Part shown: positions 19,279 to 30,000 of the stretch, in pieces
Numbering within the stretch: the stretch's first letter is position 1
Layout: each line of letters starts with the position of its first letter
Assembly: GCA_030998015.1 (NCBI GenBank)
Contig: JARWMV010000103.1
Location: 1 to 46,318 of the forward strand
Source of the DNA: Ceratorhiza oryzae-sativae
Lineage: Eukaryota; Basidiomycota; Agaricomycetes; Cantharellales; Ceratobasidiaceae
Direction of reading: 5' to 3'
Length of the DNA stretch: 46,318 bases
Made by a program: the position numbers and the translations under genes
The notes under the pieces: model-generated
Told to the model about the DNA's origin: nothing
What the model saw: only the letters and a program-made list of their open reading frames with translations
Database searches by the model: none

Positions 19279-19524
19279 CCCGTGCACGCCTGCGAACGCC
19301 TTGGCTTAAGCCAAGCAAGCTTGGCTCATATTGACCTTAAGGTCAATGTAAGCCAAGGCGGCCCTGGCGTGCGCGCGGCGTCTGATTCCGAGGTACCCTG
19401 GAACTTAAAGTTCCAGGGTACCTCGCAATACCTCGCCGCGAACGCGGCCTCGATATCCATTACCCCTCGGGTCAACAGCATGTATTTATATATAAATACA
19501 ATGCTGGTTGACCCTAAGCGGGGG
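19279..19524 (+). repeat. R4a element with 5-bp duplication TATGA
   Basis: TATGA at 19274-19278 and 19525-19529. 246 nt. Confidence 0.9.
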
Positions 19525-19562
19525 TATGATAGACTTCGTGTAAAGTACAAAAATTGCCATTG

Positions 19563-19657
19563 ACCCCCCAAACTGATGCAGCTATGCTGCATTGTTTGGG
19601 GGGGTAATGGCTCTCCCAATACGCTGGCCTTACAGGCTTGGTAACGCATTGGGAGGC
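19563..19657 (+). repeat. R2 element with 5-bp duplication CATTG
   Basis: CATTG at 19558-19562 and 19658-19662. Confidence 0.88.
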
Positions 19658-20046
19658 CATTGCTAGAATGGCTATGAAGTAAAATAACCAAATTATAAGT
19701 CCCCAACTTCCAGTTCCAGCCTGTTTAGGGCTAAATACGTAAGTTTGATTTAAGATGTTTCCAAAAAACACCTTCACGGTGGTTTTGGGCCCTACGGGCT
19801 TCAATTTTCATGTAAAGGATAAGATACGGTAACACGGTGTTAAGTACCAGGAAAATCCTTCTCGGCAGAAATATCTGCCTAGATGATTTAAGGCTAAGAA
19901 ATGGCAACAACATTTCTATGCCCAGGGTTAATAGCCCGCGGCAGTAAGGACTTTGATTCCGAGGTAGCCTGGAACCTCGGGGGTCCAGGCTACCTCGCAA
20001 TACCCCGCCTCCTGGATCTCTAGAGATCCAGGGAGCGGAGCTTAAA

Positions 20047-20135
20047 TTGTTGCACGTACGTGCAACAACTTCACGCTTGTAGAGGAGACGTCTGTGTGCG
20101 GCTTAAGCCGTACACAGACGGATCCGAAGCTTGAG
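20047..20135 (+). repeat. R10 element
   Basis: As 11077-11155 with one substitution (ggatccgaagc). Confidence 0.85.
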
Positions 20136-20177
20136 TTAAATCATGCAAGCATGATTATTTCCTCAAGGGCAGCATGT

Positions 20178-20349
20178 CCGCCGGCGTTAGAGGGAATCCT
20201 AAAGATTCCCTCGTAGAAAATGACGACCGTTCGTCATTTTCAGCCGGCGGCTAAATATCGATATTATGCCGCGCACTAGCAATCGCAAACGGTTGCGATT
20301 GCTCACGTTGGTTGGTGGGACAAGTCCCACCAGCAACTAACGCGCGCGG
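20178..20349 (-). repeat. R1 element (reverse)
   Basis: 172-nt copy. Confidence 0.95.
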
Positions 20350-20358
20350 GTATATAAA

Positions 20359-20451
20359 CCCTCCGCGCTCTTTGATCGCCCGCAGGGCGGCCTAAGCGCG
20401 GAGGGCTCAACTAATCGATGATTTGCGAAGGCAAATCATCGATTAGCGGGG
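20359..20451 (+). repeat. R5 element lacking R6 (empty site)
   Basis: Hairpin ctaatcgatgatttgcgaag is uninterrupted here, whereas most R5 copies carry R6. Confidence 0.88.
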
Positions 20452-20775
20452 TACATATAAATACAATGCTGGCTGAAGTAGTTGCACATACGTGATGTGC
20501 AACTATTTCACATTTTTATTCCATGTTAAAAAGAAAAACCTCTTCTTTTAGAAATTTTCCATGGTTAAGGGGACTTCTTAGATCCAACGCTCTCTGATCG
20601 CGCCTTTAGGCGCGGCCAGATCATAGGCCGCCGCGTGACAAAACATGAATTTGCCTTAGAGTGAAGGAGGGGTTGAAAGTTTCATTTTTCAATTTTTATC
20701 CAAAAATATAACCACTGCCTGGATCTTACTAGTCCCGTGTTGAGGGAAACAGAAAGGCATTTACTATTGATAACT

Positions 20776-21064
20776 TTAACCTTCTAAAGCAAGGTCCATT
20801 AGAGTGTTTTCGATTATACCAACAGCCGGAACAATAATTACAAACCAAGCAAAGTACAATGCTGTAGCTACTTGTCCTACTTCCACAAATGGTGAGTTTG
20901 GGTGTTGACTTCCAATCCACATTAGGATGAAGAAGTCAGCCACAAATACCCAGAAGAAGAATTTCATTATTGGTCTGAATTGGTTACCTCTAATTCTAGA
21001 TGTGTCAACGATTGGCATTATTAATAGTATTAACAATGAAGCAAACATAGCTATAACTCCTAGC
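20776..21064 (-). CDS. cob: cob exon 10
   Basis: [20 protein letters not shown] to [14 protein letters not shown] at 20778-20776. Begins with the last base of a split Leu codon. Confidence 0.93.
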
Positions 21065-24000
21065 CGTATGAAGCTACTTTGTAACGGATTTTATTTAACG
21101 CCATTTTCGCTATTCAGCAGAGAATCTATGTAGCATTTTAAAGAAATATCTCGATATTCAATAGCCTGTTTAAGTGCTTGTAATGATTCAAATTCATTTG
21201 TAAAACCAAACTGTCGAGATTTTATATTAAATTCACTAGGAAAGACACATTTCCAAGCTACGATACTCCCTTTTAATGGCCCTCGTCCAAAAACCGCCTG
21301 AATATTATTTTCGCCTGATTTAGTATCATTTGCTCGGGATTTAAACCAAGATTGAATATTATCAAGCCAATATTCTTTACCCTTGACTTGGCTTAGCCAA
21401 GCTAGACTCTTCCCTGCCCAGTCAACAGGGACCACAGGCGAGCCTGGCGAGGGCCCCAACGAACGTTAGTTGGTCTTACTAGACCAACTTATTCGAAGAG
21501 TGCTAGAAAACAGGTTTAAAGACCCGCGCGCGTTAGTTGCTGGTGGGACTTGTCCCACCAACCAACGTGAGCAATCGCAACCGTTTGCGATTGCTAGTGC
21601 GCGGCATAATATCGATATTTAGCCGCCGGCTGAAAATGACGAACGGTCGTCATTTTCTACGAGGGAATCTTTAGGATTCCCTCTAACGCCGGCGGGACCC
21701 GTGCACGCCTGCGAACGCCTTGGCTCATATTGACCTTAAGGTCAATAATCAAGCCAAGTCGGCCCTGGCGTGCGCGCGGCGTCTGATTCCGAGGTACCCT
21801 GGAACTGAAAGTTCCAGGGTACCTCGCAATACCTCGCCGCGAACGCGGCCTCGATAACCAAACCCCTCGGGTCAACAGCATGTATTTATATATAAATACA
21901 ATGCTGGTTGACCCTAAGCGGGGGTTTGAAGCATCACCCCGCTAATCGATACCCCTGCCAAGACGTGCGCTAAAGCGCAGTTCTCTAGGCAGGGTGTAGA
22001 TTTGCCTTCGCAAATCATCGATTAGTGGAGCCCTCCGCGCTTAGGCCGCCCTGCGGGCGATCAAAGAGCGCGGAGGGTAGTTGGCATTGTGGATCCTAAT
22101 AAGGAATGTAAAATAGGTAATGATTTTTTTGGAATTCGTATTATGTAACCGTTACCGTCTTTGTTAATAGTGCATTTGAGATCCCATTTCTCATTCAGAG
22201 TTTTGGCTAAAAGTTCAACTTCTTCCTTTGTGAAACCTTGAGTATTTAATATTACTACATGGTAAGTTCTACAAAAAGAACCATCATCACAAATCCAGTA
22301 GACCCCCAACAAGGCAATGGCCTCCCAATGCGTCACAAACGTATTGGGGGGGGCCATTACCTTATTGGGGGGCGGATGCCCCTCAAACAATGCAGCGTAG
22401 CTGCACATGTTTGGGGGGCAGTAGGCTAATCCTAGTGGCGTTAATAATTCTGCAATAATTAATGGAACTATTTTTTTACCATCAAGGTAAAATAGATTGT
22501 AAAGCTCATTAAAACAAGGTCCGCGCGCGTTAGTTGCTGGTGGGACTTGTCCCACCAACCAACGTGAGCAATCGCAACCGTTTGCGATTGCTAGTGCGCG
22601 GCATAATATCGATATTTAGCCGCCGGCTGAAAATGACGAACGGTCGTCATTTTCTACGAGGGAATCTTTAGGATTCCCTCTAACGCCGGCGGGAGTTTTG
22701 AATCTTATACTATAATGTATTTTCCCTGTTTTATTGTTTGATAGAGGATTATGTGTCTGTATCATTGGAACTTGAGAACAATATTCTTGAAATATAGAAT
22801 AAAGGTGGAACAAATATTCTTTGTGAATAACTCCTTGTTCAAACCGTAATCGTGCATTGACACCACCTTTTTGTTTCTCAATATTAAGATCGCCTAGAAT
22901 AAGCCCAACGGCCTCCCAATGCGTTACCAAGCCCTACGGGCCAGCGTATTGGGAGTGCCATTACCCCCCCAAACAATGCAGCATAGCTGCATCAGTTTGG
23001 GGGGTCAACGGCAATTTCTGTTAGTTTTTGAGAAAGAGTAAATTGTTCTTTTTCCTTATTAGTTAAGCGGTGGCGTTTATCATCAGCGGGGTTAATGGGA
23101 ACTGCAGAACTAAATAATAGTCCACTAAAGATAGCCATTTCAAATCCAATTGACTGAATACAATCCATATAGAATAAAAATGCCGTGGCACAAAGTAGAA
23201 TTAAAAAAAGAAATATTCGAAGAGAAGATATTAAATAAAACATTGTTAAAATAAATACATATTATAAGACTAACATATTAAAGGTATATCATACCGTCGC
23301 GTTGGGACCGCCCGAATGGTTTCGGTCCAGCAAGATTTTATAAATCTTGCATGGAAGGATTCCATAGGAATCCTTGTGCCCGTAGACCCCCAATGATGCA
23401 ATTAGGGGCCACTTAAAATAGCAAAGCTATTTTAGAGGCCCCGTAATTGCTTCATTTGGGGGGTGGATGCCCCCCAAACAATGCAGCGTAGCTGCACATG
23501 TTTGGGGGGCACTAGGGCCCAAAACCACCCCCAAACAATGCAGCGTAGCTGCACATGTTTGGGGGTGTTTTTGGAAATCGCATTTCGGGCGTCCCCAGCG
23601 CGGCCGGCGCGGCCGAGAGTGCATGATTTGGTGTCCCATTGATGGGACGCCAAATCTACATGCATTCTCGAGTGTCAGAGAGTGATCTCCCGCCGGCGTT
23701 AGAGGGAATCTGAAAGATTCCCTCGTAGAAAATGACGACCACTCGTCATTTTCAGCCGGCGGCTAAATATCGATATTATTCCGCGCACTAGCAATCGCAA
23801 ACGGTTGCGATTGCTTACGTTGGTTGGTGGGACAAGTCCCACCAGCAACTAACGCGCGCGGCACATCCTCTACCCCCCCCAACATGCTGTAAGTCATTGG
23901 GGGGGGGCCCAGTGGAAATGGGTTGCTGCCCACCAAACAATGCAGCGTAGCTGCACATGTTTGGGGGTCAGTAGAAACGCCTACTTTAGTCGGAGTCCAC

Positions 24001-27000
24001 AGCGCAAAAACAACCGTGCCGTCAAAATGGGGTAGTTAGTGGAGTATGGTAAAATAGGTAAATAGATAAAATTACTTACCTTCTCTTTTATTCTTTTTAG
24101 GGTGAATATTTGATTTAAATTAAAAAGCTTAACAAAGACGGTTTATAAAACATAGATTAAGCGTTAAATAAAATTTTAGGCTGGAATTAATTTATAGGAA
24201 GTATTAATTAAAATTAAACTTTTTTAGGTCCGAATTTCCTCCATTAAGTATAACTTCTTATGGTGTTTCACCAAAATGACTAATAATTTTACCCGAAGAA
24301 CAATTCCGTAACGATGGATACATTTCAATTGTCCATCGTGAGAATCCCTAAACCAAGACTCAACATCTCGCCCAATTTCAAGCTCATAAATGTTTATTGA
24401 AGTCGTTTGTTAGGATAACTCCGCTCCCTGGATCTCTAGAGATCCAGGAGGCGGATAATGCCCCCGCTCTATCGGCTAAAATCTTAGGTGTAACCCAAGA
24501 TTTCAGCCGCCCTGCCTAGAGAACTGCGCTTTAGCGCACGTCTTGGCAGGGGTATCGATTAGCGGGGTACTGCTAAGCCCCCCATTTACAGTCACCAAGA
24601 ATAAACCCTATAATGCCCCCGCTCTATCGGCTAAAATCTTAGGTGTAACCCAAGATTTCAGCCGCTAAAGCGGAGGGTCAACGACCCGTGGGCATTGTTA
24701 ACGAGGCCGCGTTCGCGGCGAGCCGCGCGCACGCCAGGGCCGCCTTGGCAAGCCAAGGCGTTCGCAGGCGTGCACGGGTAATAAAAAATATAGATGGGGT
24801 AGTCAAATTATCAGTGTAAGTGGGAAGTTTTACATTAGTTAAATTAAGACTCATTAAATTTAATTGTTCCGATAAAGATAGTTTTCTATTTACTCCATCT
24901 GCTGAAAGGTCATAAACAATGTGTGTAGCAAGAGCCAGTGAAAAAGGATCTAATTTTAAATTATTAGATGTTAAACGTCGTATGTCTGACAATTTTTGAA
25001 AAGCAATAAATTTTTCTCCATAAATATTACCCGTGCACGCCTGCGAACGCCTTGGCTTGCCAAGGCGGCCCTGGCGTGCGCGCGGCTCGCCGCGAACGCG
25101 GCCTCGTTAACAATGCCCACGGGTCGTTGACCCTCCGCTTTATTACCCCTGCCAAGACGTGCGCTAAAGCGCAGTTCTCTAGGCAGGGCGGCTGAAATCT
25201 TGGGTTACACCTAAGATTTTAGCCGATAGAGCGGGGGCCCGCGCGCGTTAGTTGCTGGTGGGACTTGTCCCACCAACCAACGTGAGCAATCGCAACCGTT
25301 TGCGATTGCTAGTGCGCGGCATAATATCGATATTTAGCCGCCGGCTGAAAATGACGAACGGTCGTCATTTTCTACGAGGGAATCTTTATGGGAGGTAGCC
25401 TGGACCATGAGACTCATGGTCAAGGCTACCTCATCTGAGGATTCCCTCTAACGCCGGCGGATATTTAGAATAGGAATTAAGTATTGTATCCCAACTTTCA
25501 GAAGATAACCGTATAACCAATTTCCCGTGTTTATTGACAGTTATGCCTAATGTACCTGTTTGCCCTAAAACATACCAAAGAGTTAGAAAAAATTCTAAAC
25601 TTTGAGGTGATAGATTCTGATTAATAGCCCGCGCGCGTTAGTTGCTGGTGGGACTTGTCCCACCAACCAACGTGAGCAATCGCAACCGTTTGCGATTGCT
25701 AGTGCGCGGCATAATATCGATATTTAGCCGCCGGCTGAAAATGACGAACGGTCGTCATTTTCTACGAGGGAATCTTTATGTGAGGTAGCCTGGACTCATG
25801 GTCAAGGCTACCTCAACTGAGGATTCCCTCTAACGCCGGCGGGCATAAAGTTATTACCTCTAATTCTACAAGAAATATGTCCTTCAGCTTGGAAAAATCC
25901 ATTTGCTACTAAACGAAACTCTTCCGGATTAAAATTAGGAGGTAATTTGAAATTCGCAGGAACTCCTTCTCCCGCCGGCGTTAGAGGGAATCTGAAAGAT
26001 TCCCTCTAACGCGCGCGGGAGAAGGCGGTTCGTTTTTACATCGGTTTAATTGCTCACGTGCAGAAGAGATAGACAAATTGTTTTTATCGGTTGAATTGAA
26101 ATTGGAAAATTCAGAATTTTGAGCATAGATTAAAATAAGAAATACTATTTCCGTAAAATCTTCCAGCCTTTATTGACTATATCTTATCTAAAAATTGAAC
26201 CAGCAATTCTCAAATTTGGGCAATTGCTGTGCACTAACCAGTCCGTAAGATTGAACCAGGAAAATTTTGTAATCTAGAGTTTTACGTATAGTCTATGAAG
26301 TTTTTTGACCGAGCAAAGCACGAGGCGCCTGATTCCGAGCTCGCAATACCTCGGTAATGAAAAACTTGCTGGTTATCTTAAACAAGTTTTAAGATTTTTA
26401 CTGTGAAATACAGTACTTAAACTACAAGACTTCCAAGCATACAGTAAAATTTATACAAACCACTAGAAGATTTAATTTGTTAGGGATAGATCGTAAAATT
26501 GCATAGTAAGGTAAAAGATCACATTTATAATATAACCCCAAATTGGGGGTGTAGATTTGCCTGCGCAAATCACCCCCAATTTAGGAGTCCTCAGCGCTTA
26601 GGCCGCGCCTAAAGGCGCGATCAGAGAGTTGGAAATTATATATTATCCATTTTTGTTAATAAAATGGCTGGACTATTTCTTCATCCTCAATTTACAATTC
26701 CCCGCTAATCGATACCCCTGCCAAGACGTGCGCTAAAGCGCAGTTCTCTAGGCAGGGTGTAGATTTGCCTTCGCAAATCATCGATTAGTGGAGCCCTCCG
26801 CGCTTAGGCCGCCCTGCGGGCGATCAAAGAGCGCGGAGGGAAGGAGCTTTACGTATAGTCTCTTAGGGTACTACTATTAAACTGTAACAACAATTTTGCA
26901 TTTATTATTGTATGTAAGTATAACTTTGTTCCCTGTTGATTATCCATTGTTACATTGTTAAGTTTTTATTTAGAATTAAATATTAACATCTTTAGGATTT

Positions 27001-30000
27001 TCCAACAAATAGTAAAGTTAATTTTTCATAAGATTACTCTTAAGCGTGGCATCTTTACTTACCACTCAGGAACAATTGAGGCTGGAGTAGACATTGGATT
27101 TGCTGGGATATAATTGTCCGAGTGCATTTTAATAAATACTTCTTCTAAAAAATGGTTTTGATTCGATTCGTGTTCTGCGAGGCCCCAGTCCAGGGGAATT
27201 AATAAATTTTAGTGATAGTCCGCGCGCGTTAGTTGCTGGTGGGACTTGTCCCACCAACCAACGTGAGCAATCGCAACCGTTTGCGATTGCTAGTGCGCGG
27301 CATAATATCGATATTTAGCCGCCGGCTGAAAATGACGAACGGTCGTCATTTTCTACGAGGGAATCTTTAGGATTCCCTCTAACGCCGGCGGAACTTTTTT
27401 CCTTGGGGTTAAATAAAGGGGCACCACTATTAATGAATTTGTAAATTGTCACATCGGATAGACCAAAAAAAGCACATAGCTCAGATTTACTTGAAAAATA
27501 TAGAGGTTTCATAGAATCTGTTTGTGAACTCAAAGCAAGTGTTTCTTTACTTTCAAAATATGGTGTTAACATGAAAAATTTAGCACTTGTAACCCATTGT
27601 TTATTAGATATAACTCCCGCGCGCGTTAGTTGCTGGTGGGACTTGTCCCACCAACCAACGTGAGCAATCGCAACCGTTTGCGATTGCTAGTGCGCGGCAT
27701 AATATCGATATTTAGCCGCCGGCTGAAAATGACGAACGGTCGTCATTTTCTACGAGGGAATCTTTAGGATTCCCTCTAACGCCGGCGGGCACCTTGATCT
27801 GAAAATTCATATAAAGGAGGTAGACTTAATATATCGATATTAGAGGCAGTAGACCCCCAATGATTGCAATGGCCCTAGTGCCATTACCCCCCCAAACAAT
27901 GCAGCATAGCTGCATCAGTTTGGGGGGTCAACTGGGGAAAATGTCCGACCCCGATTCATTCCGGATATTAGTTCTAATAAAAAGTTTTTACCCATGGTTG
28001 TTAAGTGTAGACCTCTAACTAGAACTTCAACCCCTTTTCTCCAATCTTGAAAGTCTAACTCTTTTATACTTAAAAATTTCAAGTCACTAAGAAAGGGTAT
28101 AAAGAAGTGATAAATGAAATAAACAAAATAAAAAAGTGGTTGATAAAGAGGGGTGGTTGATAAAGAGGGGTGGTTGATAAAGAGGGGTTAAAAGAGATAA
28201 AATTTTGAAACTTCCGCGCGCGTTAGTTGCTGGTGGGACTTGTCCCACCAACCAACGTGAGCAATCGCAACCGTTTGCGATTGCTAGTGCGCGGCATAAT
28301 ATCGATATTTAGCCGCCGGCTGAAAATGACGAACGGTCGTCATTTTCTACGAGGGAATCTTTAGGATTCCCTCTAACGCCGGCGGAGTACCTTTCCATTG
28401 TTCAATGTCCAAGTATTAAAATATTAAAGACCTATCTTATGAACCCGTGCACGCCTGCGAACGCCTTGGCTCATATTGACCTTAAGGTCAATAATCAAGC
28501 CAAGTCGGCCCTGGCGTGCGCGCGGCGTCTGATTCCGAGGTACCCTGGAACTTAAAGTTCCAGGGTACCTCGCAATACCTCGCCGCGAACGCGGCCTCGG
28601 TAACCAAACCCCTCGGGTCAACAGCATGTATTTATATATAAATACAATGCTGGTTGACCCTAAGCGGGGGTTTGAAGCATCACCCCGCTAATCGATACCC
28701 CTGCCAAGACGTCTTGGCAGGGGTAGGATTGTAAAATAGGTAATGATCTTCGTGGGATTACTATTCTAGCACCTCCATTATTTGTTTTATTCACTCGAGA
28801 ATGCATGTAGATTTGGCGTCCCATCAATGGGACACCAAATCATGCACTCTCGGCCGCGCCGGCCGCGCTGGGGACGCCCGAAATGCGATTTCCAAGCCCT
28901 ACGGGCATCCATTCGGGCGGTCCCAGCGCGACGGTATGTAGCATTCTAAATTCCATTTGCAATTTAGAGTATTCGCTAATAAGTTAACTTCTTCTAAAGT
29001 AAAACATTCTGTACAAAGAATAACCCTTTGGTCTGATTTATTGAAACTACCGTCATCACACAACCAAAAAGCTAAAGAATGAACTGTCAGTAACTCATCC
29101 CTCCGCGCTCTTTGATCGCCCGCAGGGCGGCCTAAGCGCGGAGGGCTCCACTAATCGATGATTTGCGAAGGCAAATCTACACCCTGCCTAGAGAACTGCG
29201 CTTTAGCGCACGTCTTGGCAGGGGTATCGATTAGCGGGGTTATGTTAGTTGGAATGATTTTTTTTCCTTCAAAGTAAAACAGATTAAACAGTGGAACAAA
29301 ACAAGGCAATGCAAAACTTTGGAAAGCTAATTCCCTCCGCGCTCTTTGATCGCCCGCAGGGCGGCCTAAGCGCGGAGGGCTCCACTAATCGATGATTTGC
29401 GAAGGCAAATCTACACCCTGCCTAGAGAACTGCGCTTTAGCGCACGTCTTGGCAGGGGTATCGATTAGCGGGGTGCTGTAATTTTTGCCTGTTCTTTTAT
29501 CTGCAGCCTGTTTAATTATTTTAGGACCCGCACCGCAATAAGTTTTAAATAAATCATACAAGTGCATAAGGTCCGCGCGCGTTAGTTGCTGGTGGGACTT
29601 GTCCCACCAACCAACGTGAGCAATCGCAACCGTTTGCGATTGCTAGTGCGCGGCATAATATCGATATTTAGCCGCCGGCTGAAAATGACGAACGGTCGTC
29701 ATTTTCTACGAGGGAATCTTTAGGATTCCCTCTAACGCCGGCGGGAAGGATTCCTTGACTAAATTGTAAATTTACATTCACACTAGTTTTTTGTTTTCGA
29801 ATGCATACATCAGGCGCCCGACAAGAATGTTTTTTAGATTTTGAGGTAAAGAGAACTGTAATCGTTCTGCTCTAGTTAAGTGATTTCTTTTCATAATTGT
29901 TAATTAAAATATTTATAAGACTGACATTTTAAAGGTATATCATATTAGAGAGTGAGCAGCTAATATAATCATATCTTCTATGAATGCATAACAGTGCTTT

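Larger units (their letters stand above)
19665..20775. other. Region between endonuclease C and cob
   Basis: 19665-19830 encodes on the minus strand a hydrophobic stretch (see endonuclease C). Rest is R10, R1, R5 and AT-rich cob 3' flank with a gtagttgcacatacgtgatg hairpin (20479). No further gene seen. Confidence 0.55.
22078..23245 (-). pseudogene. LAGLIDADG endonuclease D with nad2-derived N-terminus, broken
   Basis: Minus strand starts [37 protein letters not shown], closely matching nad2 exon 1 at DNA level (17 identical bases tattcagtcaattggat, 15 at cttctcttcgaatat). Then [40 protein letters not shown] (motif, interrupted by R2 at 22911-23005), [32 protein letters not shown]1 (22521-22692), [33 protein letters not shown], a hairpin pair (about 22302-22425), [10 protein letters not shown] and [19 protein letters not shown]. 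It lies in cob intron 9 although its N-terminus is nad2-like, pointing to movement from a nad2 intron. Confidence 0.85.
24570..26120 (-). pseudogene. FQAEG-type LAGLIDADG endonuclease of cob intron 9, broken
   Basis: Minus-strand pieces: [20 protein letters not shown] (first motif variant, about 25.93 kb), R1c, [57 protein letters not shown]1b plus R4b, [53 protein letters not shown]4b, then IGFILGD (second motif, about 24.6 kb). The same family occurs in cob intron 6 ([13 protein letters not shown]). A mini R1 (25972-26018) lies in the N-terminal part. Five insertions in one gene. Confidence 0.78.
21065..26473 (-). other. cob intron 9, group I, 5.4 kb, two endonuclease remnants
   Basis: Group I core near the 5' end, 26130-26470: tgtatgcttggaag, agactatacgtaaa and agataagatatagtc strands. 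Holds an FQAEG-type HE (24.57-26.12 kb), LAGLIDADG gene D (22.08-23.25 kb) and an unidentified frame at its 3' end. Confidence 0.78.
26520..27060 (-). other. cob intron 8, group I, 541 nt, no ORF
   Basis: Short intron with a P7-type strand ctaagagactatacgtaaag (about 26845-26865) and an R5 and an R11 element filling its 3' half. Confidence 0.78.
28735..29905 (-). pseudogene. LAGLIDADG endonuclease E, broken
   Basis: Minus-strand pieces: [24 protein letters not shown] (motif partly lost), [23 protein letters not shown]1 (29573-29744), [28 protein letters not shown]5, [28 protein letters not shown]5, [52 protein letters not shown]9, [18 protein letters not shown]. It shares its leader and N-terminus with B1. 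At the R1 site the residues HEDY of relatives are missing. Lies inside another endonuclease of cob intron 7. Confidence 0.8.

Noticed and set aside
20729..20920. Frame overlapping cob exon 10
   Set aside because: Shifted frame on the coding strand of cob; no support.
24678..24778. Arg-rich tail [20 protein letters not shown] on an HE frame
   Set aside because: Translation of R4b appended to the true HE segment.
20776..26474. Group II intron between cob exons 9 and 10
   Set aside because: No GUGYG start or domain V; a U/G group I border restores KLLGVIAM and a group I core is visible.
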